Assembly: GCF_040954835.1 (NCBI RefSeq)
Contig: NC_090704.1
Span: 37,204,979-37,268,978, forward strand
Length of the DNA: 64,000 bases
DNA from: Lepisosteus oculatus
Taxonomy: Eukaryota; Chordata; Actinopteri; Semionotiformes; Lepisosteidae
Direction of reading: 5' to 3'
A model generated the notes under the pieces. The model did no database searches. It worked only from the letters and a program-made list of their open reading frames with translations, and had not been told where the DNA came from. Shown here piece by piece: positions 43,431 to 54,961 of the stretch. Each line of letters starts with the position of its first letter. Position 1 is the stretch's first letter. The position numbers and the translations under genes were made by a program.

Positions 43431-44169
43431 GATAGTCCAGTATATAAATGTTGTAACACACCCAAGCCTTGCAAAATGTTTATTCCAAGGGTTGTTTTAT
43501 ATTGCATTTGGTTGTCCTCTGCACTCAACAAGTTGTGCATTTTGCTGTATAGCCTAATGAATTTATTTACTTTTATTTACATTAAACCCTATTTTCTACA
43601 GCAAGGTGTGTCCTATTCCATTTTCTGGTGTAAGCAGACTGAATTGTTACTGCTTTTCTTAAAAATACTTTTTTAGGATGGATGTATTCTTGTTTTGTTA
43701 GAAGACCTGCTTTTTATTTTTTGCTTTAATTGCTTTTATTGACAGTTTTAAAATAAGAAATGTCATTTTTAAGAAAAATGAATTACTTATTCTGTTATTT
43801 TAATGTCTTTAATGGTTAACAAGAAATCTTTCTCTGAAAAACTTTCATGTCTTGTTGTGGTGTTAAATGAAGGTCACTAGATTGGGGTAGATTGTTGACA
43901 CTTTTCTGATAGTCTTTTAATGATTCTTATCCTGTTGCACCTCACTATTTCTTTTGGTATTATTGCAATGTCATTGTTGTGATATACATTTTGTGTAAAT
44001 TATATTTTTCCAATTGAGCATTTTTCCACCTTTCCAGGATCCTCCCCTCCTTCCCATCTGGTACCCCACAAGCTTCATTTCTTTGCCTCTTCTATTTAAT
44101 ATCTTTGTTACCATTGGAATAGACTACAGTGACACACCAGCTTTAATTAACACACCATTTTCCTTAACG

Positions 44170-44803
44170 AGAGTTCACACACAAACCGAGATAGAAGGAG
44201 AGAAAAAAAATCAACTTTTTATTTTCACAATTCTTAGTTCCGATCAGCGGGTTGCCTGCATCCTCTACCAATTGTGGTGCCTCCAGAGGAAAGGTTTATG
44301 TAATAGAGACAAAAGTACTCACACCACACTCTCTTCTTTTTTATTTTCGTGGAGTTTTTCTCCGTTTCTCCAGTTCGTCCGTCTTCCAAGCCAGTCTGCA
44401 ATCCATTCTCTCTTTCCTTATTCAGTCCGAGTTCCAAAGTCCATAAAGTTCCACAAATCTGTATTGTATCGTATCCAAATCACAAACCGTAAACCGTAAT
44501 CCTTTATTTCTTCCGTAAATCGGTTATCCTTAAATCTGTACCAACTTGAACCGAATTCCACTATCTCCTCCAAAACGCATTCACCTACTGGCTTCCGTGC
44601 CGGTTCACTGTTTCCAGGGCATATATATTTTGTTTCCTGATGAGACACATCTGTGTCTCATTGTTTTTCGGACTGAGCCCTTTCCATCTGCAGGTCAGCT
44701 GATTTCTCTTAGCGGCCATCTTGGTCAGGTCTAAGTCAAGTATAGTAAGCAGATCATTCCTGAAATACCTGTCCTGGATGACCCTTCCTCTGGTCATCTT
44801 ACA
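44170..44803 (-). repeat. 3' LTR of the Gmr1-like element
   Basis: Minus-strand start TGTAAGATGACC at 44803. The purine-rich tract at about 44804-44818 (AGGGGGAGGGTA) abuts it as a polypurine tract. The lower end is set by loss of similarity to the 5' LTR near 44170. Differences from the other LTR include several point changes and a small indel near 44295. Confidence 0.8.
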
Positions 44804-44865
44804 TACCCTCCCCCTGAGATCAGCCCCGTCCCCGGGCTGTCTGGAAAAAAAACAATGCATTCACG

Positions 44866-45240
44866 AGAGGGCATCGACATTACCTTGTTTCTTTCCAGGT
44901 CTATAAACCGTTTGGAACTGAAACCTCTGGAGACTTAGGCCCCATTGCGTAATTCGATCATTTTGGTACATGTTCCTTAACAACCAGGTAAAGTGGCGAA
45001 TGGTCAGTATACAAGATAAATCGTCTTCCCAATAAATAATATTTTAAATAATCCAGGGCCCACTTTATTGCAAGACATTCTTTTTCTGTTGTGGAATAAT
45101 GCTTTTCCGCAGGGCTTAATTTACGGCTAATATACAAAATGGGGTGCTCCAATCCTTCAACTTCTTATGGCAGTATGGCTCCAATCCCAGTGTCAGACGC
45201 ATCAGTTTGTACCATTAATGTGTTGTTAAAATTAGGTACC
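44866..45240 (-). pseudogene. Retroelement RNase H domain, broken
   Basis: Reads in order DASDTGIGAILP, an in-frame TAA stop (45165-45167), then HPILYISRKLSP, EKECLAIKWAL and TDHSPL, ending with GNVDALS and a stop just before the polypurine tract. In ordinary Ty3/gypsy elements integrase would follow here. Here pol ends, which independently supports the integrase-first order. Confidence 0.75.
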
Positions 45241-46310
45241 TGTAAGACCGGTTGAGATGATAAAGTCTTTTTTAGTTCTTGAAAGGCCCTCTCTTCCCTT
45301 TCTGTCCATTTTATTTTTTCAGGGCAACTCTACTTTGTTAAGTCGTGCAATGGGGTGGCAATGGAGGCAAATCCTGAAATGAAACGACGATAGTAATTTG
45401 CCAATCCCAAAAACGTTCGTATTTGCTTCTTTGTAGAAGGTTTAGGCCAGTTTCTAATTAACTGCATCTTCTGTTCTTGTGGCACGATCATTCCCCTCCC
45501 AATCGTATAGCCGAGATAATTGGCTTCCTGGGTCCCTAGACAACATTTGCTTTGATTAGCCGTTAATCCTGCTTCTCACAAAGCTCCCGTTACTGCTCCC
45601 AAGTGTTGTAGGTGTTGTTCCCAAGTCGTGCTATGAATGATGACATCATCTAAGTAGGCAGCCGCAAAATCTCGATGAGGTCTGAGTATTCGGTCCATTA
45701 ATCTCTGAAACATAGCAGGAGCGCAGTGTAAACCAAATGGAAGGACCCGATACTGGTATAGCCCCTCCGGGGTGGCAAACATGGTCTTGGCTTTAGCTTC
45801 TTCGGCTAGGGATACTTGCCAATATCCCTTCGTAAGGTCTAGTGTACTGATATATCGAGCATTACCTAATCGCTCGATTAGCTCATCTATACAAGGCATA
45901 GGGTATGCATCAAACAGCAAGATCTCATTTAACCTTTTGAAATTACAGAACCTAATAGTTCCATCTGGCTTGGGTATCAGTACTATGGGACTAGCCCACA
46001 CGCTATGGGATTCTTCTATTATCCCCATTCTTAACATTTTTTCTACCTCTTCCTTAATTCATTTCCTTTAGGCTTCAGGTACTCAAAAGGGAGGCAGTCT
46101 TACCCTTTTTCCTGGTTCCGTGATAATCTTATGTTGAATGAGGTGAGTTCGACCAGGTCTTCAGGAAAAAACATCTTTGTTTTGCGATAGGAACTCTTGT
46201 AATTCTTGCTTCTGCGCCAGAGCCAGGTCCCCCACGGCGACGGCACCAGTTTCTTCTTCCAAAGGGTCAGGGGAGAAGTGGGTGAGCAGAACTTCTGCAC
46301 CATGCCATCT
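45240..46310 (-). pseudogene. Retroelement reverse transcriptase, broken
   Basis: The longest open piece (45576-46037) carries palm-domain motifs, including LDLTKGYWQV and the catalytic box YLDD at 45645-45656. Flanking RT sequence on both sides is interrupted by stops and frame changes, so no intact enzyme is encoded. The family is Ty3/gypsy by motif content. Confidence 0.8.
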
Positions 46311-46346
46311 CTTTAGTAAATTCACATGGTAGATCTGATGCTGTCG

Positions 46347-47345
46347 TCATTTGTCAGGTTGCTTAACTTTATAAGTGACCTGACCCACTTTTTCCACCAC
46401 CTCATAAGGCCCCTGCCAGGAGGCCAGGAATTTACATTCCGGGTTCAGGACTAATAGCAATACTTTGTCCCCCGGCTGGAATTCTCGCACAATAGCTCCC
46501 CTATTATAAATCTGCCTTTGTTGCGCCTGGGACTTCTCCAGATTTTCCTTCACAATGGGAACAACAATGTTTATCCTTTTCCTCATTTGTTCCAGATGTT
46601 CAATGACAGTCTGTAACAGTGAAAGTTGATGCTCCCAGGACTCTTTGACAAGGTCTAACAAGCCCCTTGGTCTCCGAGCGTATAATTACTCAAATGGAGA
46701 GAACCCAGTCGAGGCCTATGGTACTTTTCGAATAGCAAACATTAGATAAGGGAGCAATTGATCCCAATTTTTGCCGTCCTCTTGCATGGCCTCAGCATGC
46801 TTTTCAGGGTCTTATTAAAGCGCTCCACTAGTCCGTCTGTGTGCAGGGTGATATACTGTACCGAGGTTCTGATTTCATGAATACCCAAAAGCTTACTTAG
46901 GTCTTGCATGACTTTTGCCATAAAAGGAGTTCTTTTGATCGGTTAAGATCTCCTTAGGGATTCCCACTCTAGAGAAAATTTGCACTAGCTTTCAAGCTAT
47001 GTTTTTGGCGGTAGCTGCTCTCAGAGGAATGGCTTCGGGGTACCTCGTGACATGGTCCACTATTACCAGTATATACTGATGTCCCTTTGTAGTTTTAATC
47101 AGGGGTCCCACTCAGTCCATCTCAATCCGTTCAAAAGGAGTGTCTATAATTGGGAGGGGAATCAGAGGGTTTTTATTGTATAATAAAGTTGTGGGGGAGT
47201 TTTCTGACACTCTGGGCATTCCCGACAATATCTCTCTATGGCCTTGTATATTCCGGGCCAGGAAAATTGAGAACGTAGTCTCTCAGCTGTTTTCTTCACG
47301 CCCAGGTGTCCTCCCAAGAGGTGGCTATGGGCCAAGCTAAGGAGT
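46347..47345 (-). pseudogene. Retroelement integrase, broken, located upstream of RT
   Basis: In minus-strand order: an HHCC zinc-binding region (histidines about 47290-47340; cysteines in CRECPEC at 47208-47228), the first catalytic Asp at 47115-47117 followed at once by an in-frame TGA (47112-47114), the second Asp in a TDQ motif at 46938-46940, then frameshifts. The open stretch at 46347-46661 ends with the C-terminal GPY-type motif WQGPYEVV. Confidence 0.75.
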
Positions 47346-47593
47346 TTCGACTGGTACAGTAGGCTCAGGGAATGAGGAGTTGCTCCACTTCTTCTTGTTC
47401 CCTCTTCTGCACCTGATAGAGGAGATTGTCTTTAACCATAAAAAAGGGTAACTCAGGGTACTATTATTATTACACAACTTTCCCTCAATTTTTCTCACAT
47501 GTCCCCATGCATGTCTTTAATTCCCGTCTTCCAACTGGGCCGTCCCAAGCCTACCTCGATGTTCTGGGGGCTCCCAGTCCAGTAAATCCATAT

Positions 47594-48028
47594 TTAGGAA
47601 CTCATCTCCAAGTTCAGAGCCTTCTTCCGGTTGGTCCGCCTCTCCAGGGGAATCTCTGTAATCGTCCGAATTCCCCGGACAGGGGAGTGGACTTTCCCTA
47701 GCCAAATTTGGAGAAAGTGGGGACAGTCACGTCCCAACACCACAGGGTAAGGCAATTGTTGAACCACCCCTACAGTCAAACTATACATTCTCAGTTCTGT
47801 AGAAATGGAAACTTTCACAGATGGATACACCTTAGTTTCCCCATGAATGCACGTAATAGGTATCCCCTCCGCTTGCCTGAACTTGGTTCCTTCAGGTACT
47901 GGTGTAGAGGTCACCAGGGTCACCATACTTCCAGAGTCTGACAGGGCCTCGACAGGCTTTTCCCCTATCCTGATTTTAGCAATATGGGGATCCTCACAGG
48001 ATGGACGCTTGCTGCGAGGTAGTGGCAC
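47594..48028 (-). pseudogene. Retroelement aspartic protease region
   Basis: An open stretch of about 144 codons. It contains the retroviral-type active-site triad DSG at 47930-47938 in the context VEALSDSGSMVTLV, followed by a typical flap and PVVLGRD-type segment. It lies just downstream of the gag zinc knuckle, as expected for the gag-PR junction. The surrounding frame is broken on both sides. Confidence 0.7.
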
Positions 48029-49010
48029 TTTGCTTCCTCTCTGGTGTCCACTAGCATAGGTTCACACAAGTTTGGACAATTACTGGCCAGATGTCCCTCT
48101 TCATGACACTTAAAGCATCTACGGGACTCTTTCCATGGTCGGGGCCTTTGAACCGATCTTTCCTGAAAATATGTCTTAAATTGTGGTGGACCTCGATAGT
48201 CCCTGTACTTTAGTGACTGAAACTTCATTCCATTCCCCGAACTCTGGGGGTTTCTCCTCTCCTCTTTTCGAAATTCCCCTCTTTCTTCCTTAATCAAGGC
48301 TTCAGTGGCATGTTGTCGGTCCACTAAATCAACCGTCTTGTCTGGGGATCCCCATCACTTACTTTTCTTTTCAAGTGAACAGGCAGACTCCTCACAAAGT
48401 GATCCAATCCTACTCTTTCTACCACTTGCCCCGAGTTTAGTTCTTCTGGCTGAAGCCATTTCTTCGCCAGATGTACCAGGTCAAACATCTGAGATCTAGT
48501 GGGCTTGTCCATTTGATACTTCCAGTTGAAACTGGACTCCTGGTATCGCCGTTGTTACCCCTAATCTCGCCAAGATTTCCTTTTTTAGAGTTTCATAGTT
48601 CTCAGCATCCTCTTTTTTTAAATCATAATAAGCCTTTTCGGCTTCCCCAATTAAATAAGGTGCTAATCTCCCTGCCCATTGCTCTCTGGGCCATGCATTC
48701 CTGGCAGCTGTTCTTTCAAAAGTTGTTAAGTATGCTTCCACATCATCGAGCTCTGTCATCTTTAGAAGCCCAATTTCTTCTATCTTACTGGGTTCTCTCC
48801 CTGTTACTGAGGACTGTCTAATTTCCTCTCCTAATCTTTGCAATTCCTCTCTCACCAAATTCTGCTCTTCTATAATTCGTTGATTCGTATCAGTTTGAAT
48901 TTTATTAGCCTCCTGCTGTGCCTGTATAGCTTCTTGTTGTCCTTTTAAAGCCTGGAACTGGGTTAGGGTGGCTGTGGATAATTGTTGTATCAATTGTTCT
49001 ATTTCCCTTA
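47965..49010 (-). pseudogene. Retroelement gag with SCAN-like capsid segment and zinc knuckle, broken
   Basis: Three overlapping open pieces in different frames. The first (48496-49010) is a Gln-rich coiled coil and capsid start. The second (48324-48512) has a helical segment (DLVHLAKKWLQPE, then VERVGLDHFVRSLP) resembling the SCAN domain. The third (47965-48324) ends with a CCHC zinc knuckle, CFKCHEEGHLASNC, at 48076-48117. The frame breaks near 48500 and 48325 disable it. The SCAN resemblance fits the proposed origin of SCAN domains from Gmr1-like gag. Confidence 0.7.
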
Positions 49011-49013
49011 GAA

Positions 49014-49634
49014 AGAGTTCACACACAAACCGAGAGAGAAGGAGAGAAAAAAAAATCAACTTTTATTTCCACAATTCTTAGTCCCGATCAGCGGGTTGCC
49101 CGCATCCTCTACCAATTGTGGTGCCTCCAGAGGAAATGTAATAGAGACAAAAGTACTCACACCACACTCTCTTCTTTTATTTTCGTGGAGTTTATCTCCA
49201 TTTCTCCAGTTCGTCCATCTTCCAAGCCAGTCCGCAATCCATTCTCTCCATCCTTATTCAGTCCAAATTCCAAAGTCCGTAAAGTTCCACAAATCCGCGC
49301 CGTATCCAAATCACAAACCGTAAACTGTAATCCTTTATTTCTTCCGTAAATCGGTTATCCTTAAATCTGTACCTACACCAACCAAATTCCACTATGTCCT
49401 CCAAAACACATTCACCTACTGGCTTCCGTGCCGGTTCACTGTTTCCAGGGCATATATATTTTGTTTCCTGATGAGACACACCTGTGTCTCGTTGTTTTTC
49501 GGACTGAGCCCTTTCCATCTGTGGGTCAGCTGGTTTCTCTTAGCGGCCATCTTGGTCAGGTCTAAGTCAAGTATCGTGAGCAGATCGTTCCTGAAATACC
49601 TGTCCTGGATGACCCTTCCTCTGGTCATCTTACA
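49014..49634 (-). repeat. 5' LTR of the Gmr1-like element
   Basis: Begins TGTAAGATGACC on the minus strand at 49634 and ends near 49014, where similarity to the 3' LTR stops. The internal region starts immediately inside gag-like sequence without a recognisable primer-binding site. This suggests a small deletion at the junction. Confidence 0.8.
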
Positions 49635-49679
49635 ATGTTTAGAACTAATCTGCTCAGATCCTAACTGAAATTAAAAGCA

Positions 49680-49710
49680 TATATATATAATATAATATAT
49701 ATATATAAAG
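49680..49710. repeat. TA-rich microsatellite
   Basis: An alternating TA run broken once, between the LTR element and the GC-rich SINE-like segment. Confidence 0.8.
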
Positions 49711-49737
49711 ACATACCTATTTTACAATCCTTGTCCA

Positions 49738-49925
49738 TTGTAGCGGAGCTAGTTTGGATACGGTGACTGTTGTGTTACGCCGGAGACCCGGGTTCGTGCC
49801 CGAGGTGCTGCGGGACGGAACGTGGTGGTGGAGGGCACGAGACCGCGTGGAACTGCAATGGTCACATTGGTGCCGTGACTCGGATGGGAGTGTCCTTCAC
49901 CGACGCGAAGTCAGCAGGGGAGGGT
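49738..49925 (+). repeat. GC-rich tRNA-derived SINE-like segment
   Basis: Much more GC-rich than its surroundings. Near its start it has a tRNA-like head with a B-box-like motif (gggttcgtgccc) downstream of an A-box-like agctagtttgga. It does not fold into a complete tRNA and is absent from the A-B spacer. A tRNA-derived SINE head is the best reading. Confidence 0.5.
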
Positions 49926-49959
49926 GTAATTCTGTTTACTGTACAGTATTTGTATACTC

Positions 49960-52900
49960 TTGATATATTGCAAAATACCTACTGATGATCATTTCTGTAG
50001 GCTAATAATTTGTGAAAGCTCTAGTTACTTCAATACTGAGTTATTAAAAGTGTGGTATACAATAAAGATTATTAATAATAAAATTAAATGTGCCGTAATT
50101 TAAATGTTCACACCTAATATGCTTTGCTCTCTTTGAAGAATTTCTTTAAATTCACTTTTATTCTCTTTTAATTCTCTTTATTGTATTTATGTAGTGTTTT
50201 GATTGTTTTAGTGCAAAGTACCTACAAATAATGTTATTAAAGGTACTATATCTAATAAGTTTAATGTCATCATTTTACAGTACATAATTAGGCAGCTCTG
50301 TTTTCCTCCAATGCGTGTAACTGTCAGAATCATCTATCATTTGACACATTGTGAGCTCCACAATGTCTCATAGGTGAGTTAGTTTTGTTCACTTTAGTCA
50401 AGTCAAGGAAGTCACTGTTTACAGGAAAGGTAAATGTACCCTGGAATATTCCCCACTGTACCGTGGTTGCAATGCTAGTGACATGGCCCAGATTCCAAAC
50501 AATGACGTCTATAGAGCTGTAATTATGCTCAAACGAATGCCATTACTGGTTGAACCACTCAAGAACCTGCTCATCCCTATTTTTAATCAGTTCTTTGATG
50601 ATAACCAAACCGATACATACAGTCCCAGTTTCTCTGCCCCTTCGTGTGAGTTCAAAATACATAGCCAGCAAGGGGCATCTGGAGGTGCTACAGAATTCTT
50701 TCTTTAACCTGCACTAAAAACAAAGCAGTTGAAATGTATATTCTGTTTTAATTTTATGTGGTACTGTACCAATTGCTAAGAAGAGCCATTTAGTAATACG
50801 ACAAAAGAAGTGTGTCACAGTTTTTCACCAGCAGTTACTGTAGGTATGTTGCTTGTACAAATAGGTAGACTGATTTATTAGTCTTTGAGAATGAAAGAAA
50901 CTGCATGTTCTAAGACTTTTTTTTTAATTTACAGTGTTAAAGAGCAACACTGTCAATTCTTTATTCCAAAAGTCAGAATGTTCGTACTACTTATCTCATC
51001 AAGAAAGTGTAGGTCTCCATTTCATCTTTCTTGCCCCAAGTCACCTCTTTTGAAGACTCTTTCTAATGAGTACACTTGATGTTTTGCGATGTGTGTTGCA
51101 TTTTTGACATAACCAAAGAATATTTTATAGGACTGAGAAGACAGAATTATCTATCTTACTATACTTTAATTGATACATTTCAAAATGAGAGCCTTTTAAT
51201 TGGTTCTATTCCAGCATTTTTTATTAAATTATCAATTTAATCTACAATTATTTATATTTAGACATTCTTATACATGCTTTAATCAATTTGTCAGTAAGAA
51301 ATAAAATGTAATTTGTCAAACAGCTTGCAGGATGTGGTGTTGTAACACTTCTGTCCATTTTAATTTTGTAGTGTTCTTTTGGTTCAAGGCAATATCAGCA
51401 TGTCATTTAAATCCTTGCATTTTATTTTAAACTATTTATCAGATACCCTTTTAAGGATATAAATCATATCTGTAACTTAAGGATGGTGAAGATGATACAG
51501 TCTGGCTCTGGGAAAGTATATCTGTTTTGTATGCTTTCCCATCTTTGAGCAAAATTAACTTTTTCATTGCTTAAAGTCTTTTGCATCTGTGAATGTGAAC
51601 AGCAATTCAGCAGACAGATATTTTCCACTTTTTGTGGATTGTGCGTAATAAAGCTGAGAAAAATCACAGGAAGACATTTGTATATAATTTCTTCAAAAAA
51701 GCTAGTGTTGTTTTATATTTAATGTTTAAAGTTGTTTTGATAGAACTTCATGAACCATTGGACAGAGAGAAAGTTTTTCAACATATTCTAAATTGAAGCA
51801 CTAATGGATTTCATTTTCATTTTAATATATTTTGGCAAATTTAATTATGTATTGCAACTGTTTTCATTTTATGGGCTCTCTGTTAAGCCTAAGTGGTACA
51901 ATATTTCTTTAAGGGCATCCATGTCATCTCAGATATGAGTAAAATAAGAAGTAACCATATCTTTAATACTTTCTAAAATGTGTGTCAGTTAACACATATT
52001 CAAGAGATCATTTTTATATCAAGTGCTCTGGTTCAGCTCTGCTGCATCAACAGTTTGTTTGCCAACAGTTTGTTTGCCACACTCAAATCCATCTGGTAGA
52101 TACATTTCCCAGAATAATTTTTTCATGAGCTAGTACTTGGAACTTATCGGGGGTTTCAAAAATACATGTGTCATTCATAATGAAAGTCAGATGGGTTGAT
52201 GGATCTGATTCATATACTGTAGATGACAGTATAATTTATTTCGTAATGTGAGCAAATTAAATTTGCCATGTGCAAGTGAAGTTTCCAAAAATAGAAAATT
52301 GTGCCATGATGACCAATTATGTGTCTAATGTGACCATATAAAAGCTGTGATAGGGAGTTTGTCCAACCCTTCTGAGAGTCTGTTGATGCAACAGGTTGTT
52401 TTCAACAGCCCTTAGATGTCCGATTTGAAATTTAATACTATAATATGTTGTATTCAAACAACAGTCTTCATTACTAAATGATTTCATGCAGTATTTCAGT
52501 TTAATAGGAATATTCAGATACCTATATGAGCTATTCTTGTCTTTTGTTCCAGATGAAGGGAATTTGGCAGTTGTGTTTTCCTTCATGTTAATCATAAAAG
52601 GTAAGCCCTTTACAATTTGATAACTATTTCATGTCATTTTGCTGTAGTACTGTAAAGGTGCATTTATTAATTGTCCAAAATGTTTTAACAATCTCCTCAA
52701 ATAACACAACAGGATTCAAAAGGGTTTACTATATAAGTGATTTTACATTAAAATGGCTTAGTTGTACAAAGAATACAGAAAATCTTGAAACTAGGTTAAA
52801 ATTATCTAGTGTGTATTTCTTAAGGAAACAGACTGCCAAGTGAATTTTGATTAAGCCCTTTTAAATAATCTTTACAGGGCTCATCTTTTGTTGCTGACAT

Positions 52901-53870
52901 ACAAATATTATCTCCTGTATGTATAAAATCCCATCTGTATTTGGTTCATCCCTGTTTTCTATTTATTTTTATGTATGTAAATATTTTCTGAACATCTGAA
53001 GTTTCTTTTTTCAATTTGAAAATGTAAATATTGCATATATAAATAGATAAGAATTGTGCTTGTTTTATCTGAAGGTTAGCTTGTTATTGCAAATGCTTTC
53101 AAAATTTCAGTGAAAATTAGATTAATTTAGAATGAAGAGGTGACAGATGAGTCACTTGGAAGACCATTGTACTGATAAAGCAACAATACAGGATTCACAT
53201 CCCTTCTGCTGCTACACACAGCTTGGTCAATGAGTGGTACTGTAGGTCAGTTTTGACCTACATATCTGAGAAAACGTTCTCTGGGAATGGAAGTTGAGGT
53301 GGGTTTAATGAATATGCAGGGAAAATATTAGAAGAATCCCACATGAGAAAAGAAATGTAAATGAATTGAAAAAGCTGTAATTCGAAATAAAAGTATACTT
53401 TTATGTGATATTTGCAAGGGTGGCAAACCGAGTTTAATGGCTGAGGATATTTTCATTCTCCTAGAGTGAATTTGAATTTTGTGGTTTAATATGCAGAAAG
53501 TGTTAAAGATATAGCATGTTTACCTTCTTGACTATTTACTTTCTTATTTTAAAAGAGAAACCAAAGTAAGAAAAACAGTGTTGTCACTAACAAATATTAA
53601 CAAGTTCTGTTCTGTTATTGCATTGGATTTTGTTCATTAACATCTGACATTGTTACTGAGAATATTTTTATTTATGTGTTTAAATATAATTTTAATGTTT
53701 ACAGTATAGTTTTGAATATTCATTAACTTATTTTACTGCTATTTTGCATGGGGATTAGAAGAGAGGAGCAAGTAGAATCCTGAACACAGATAATAAATTA
53801 ATTACTAATTGAAGTTCACATGCATACTGTATTATCATAACATAAAAAGCTGTGGTTAGGGATAAAAGTC
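49960..53870. repeat. B-C spacer block, duplicate of A-B spacer 17083-21590
   Basis: Collinear with the A-B block, with small indels and substitutions throughout. It includes a 15-bp local tandem repeat (caacagtttgtttgc) near 52050-52080. No gene is recognised apart from the exon-like element at 52553-52600. Confidence 0.8.
52337..52600 (+). other. Candidate plus-strand TATA box and 48-nt exon-like element (B-C spacer)
   Basis: Counterpart of 19764-20050. TATAAAA at 52337-52343, acceptor cttttgttccag, 48 nt at 52553-52600, donor gtaagc. The 48-nt element differs from its partner at four positions and keeps its length. In the one frame open in both copies it would encode a short hydrophobic stretch ending FSFMLIIK. 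Function is unknown. Confidence 0.3.
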
Positions 53871-53966
53871 ATTTCAGGCAATAGGAACAAGTAATAGTTT
53901 TATTCCATGCTGAAAAAAAGAAGAAAGAAAATACAATGTTTTGGCCGTGGAGCCTTCTTCACGGTT

Positions 53967-54961
53967 CTTTCTCTCCAGGTGAGTGCTGGTGTCCTGCTTC
54001 TTCTTCAGCTCCCCTGTCATCATGGCAGCCTGATATGTAACAGAAATGTAGTACTTTTAAGTACATAATTTTTAGTTGGTTATCCAGCTCTTTAATATAA
54101 GCAAGAAAAAAAGATTAAAATGTATCAGGAAACAACAATATTTTCCATTACTCAATCAGTGATCAACTTCACCTTGGAGCTGGTAATGTCACTCTCAAGC
54201 TTCTTCTTGGTGTTGATCAAGCTGGTATTCTGAGACAATGAGAATATTTGTAGTAAGCGTCAATATAGTCCAAATACCACCTTCTCTGTCAGTCTAACAT
54301 TTATATTTATAAATTAAAATTAGTAATATGAAATTAAAGATCAGATTTTACTGTTTGTTAGAATGTTTAACTTTTGTCACCTGGGAGTGCAGCAGCTGCA
54401 CACGCTCGCTGGCATCAAGCAGTTCCTGCTCAGCCACTTTGCGGCCTCTCTCAGTCTGTTCCAGGCCAGCCCTCAGTTCCTCAATCTCAGCCTGCATCAG
54501 GTTGTTCCTGCGCTCCACCATGGCAACCTGTTCCTTCATGTCCTCCTGTCCTCTAAGGGCATCATCCAGGTGCAGCTGAGCATGCTGAATAAAATGTGTT
54601 TTTGAATATTGTGCTAATTCACAATTGACTCTGATGTCTGATAGCAACTCTATACCTTCAGTTGTCCCTGGACGTTCCTCTGTTGTTTCTGGGCTTCAGC
54701 AACCTGGCAGTTGGCATGGCTCAGCTGAATTTCCATCTCATTGAGATCTCCTTCCGTCTTCTTCTTAATTCTCAGGACATCATTTCTGCTCCTAACCTCT
54801 GCATTAAGAGTGCTCTACATTGAATCCACAATCCTTTTTTGTTTCTCTTCATTTTCCAATTTCCTCATCCTTCTCAGCAATCTTTCTGCCACTTCAGACT
54901 TAATTTGGTTCGATTCCGGTTGGACACGAAGGATCTTTGACTCCTTATGCTCCAGTGATGC
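53967..54961 (-). pseudogene. MYH rod pseudogene fragment (four exons)
   Basis: Remnants of four consecutive MYH rod exons in the correct order and strand. In transcript order: 54656-54961 (309-bp exon reduced to 306 by three single-base losses, with a TAG at 54815-54817), 54381-54584 (204-bp exon, intact and open), about 54165-54231 (part of the 126-bp exon), and about 53967-54030 (part of the 171-bp exon). The fragment is fused on the left to a retroposon tail and on the right to spacer sequence homologous to 22806. It cannot encode a myosin and looks like the relic of another array member. Confidence 0.88.

Larger units (their letters stand above)
44170..49634 (-). mobile_element. Degenerate Gmr1-like Ty3/gypsy LTR retrotransposon
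   Basis: Two direct LTRs (44170-44803 and about 49014-49634) flank a minus-strand internal region. It carries broken gag, protease, integrase, reverse transcriptase and RNase H, in that order. Integrase lies upstream of RT, opposite to standard Ty3/gypsy elements and diagnostic of the Gmr1-like group described from fish and other deuterostomes. Multiple stops and frameshifts, and visible differences between the LTRs, show an old inactive copy. No convincing primer-binding site or target-site duplication was seen. It starts about 0.9 kb upstream of the copy B transcription start, in the same orientation, and has no counterpart in the A-B spacer. Confidence 0.85.

Noticed and set aside
43186-43557. 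Plus-strand ORF of 123 codons across the copy B promoter
   Set aside because: It runs antisense over exon 1, the TATA box and upstream DNA, is not conserved in frame at copy A, and resembles no known protein.
44160-49645. Target-site duplication flanking the LTR element
   Set aside because: The bases before 44170 and after 49634 do not repeat each other. The ends may have been altered, so none is claimed.
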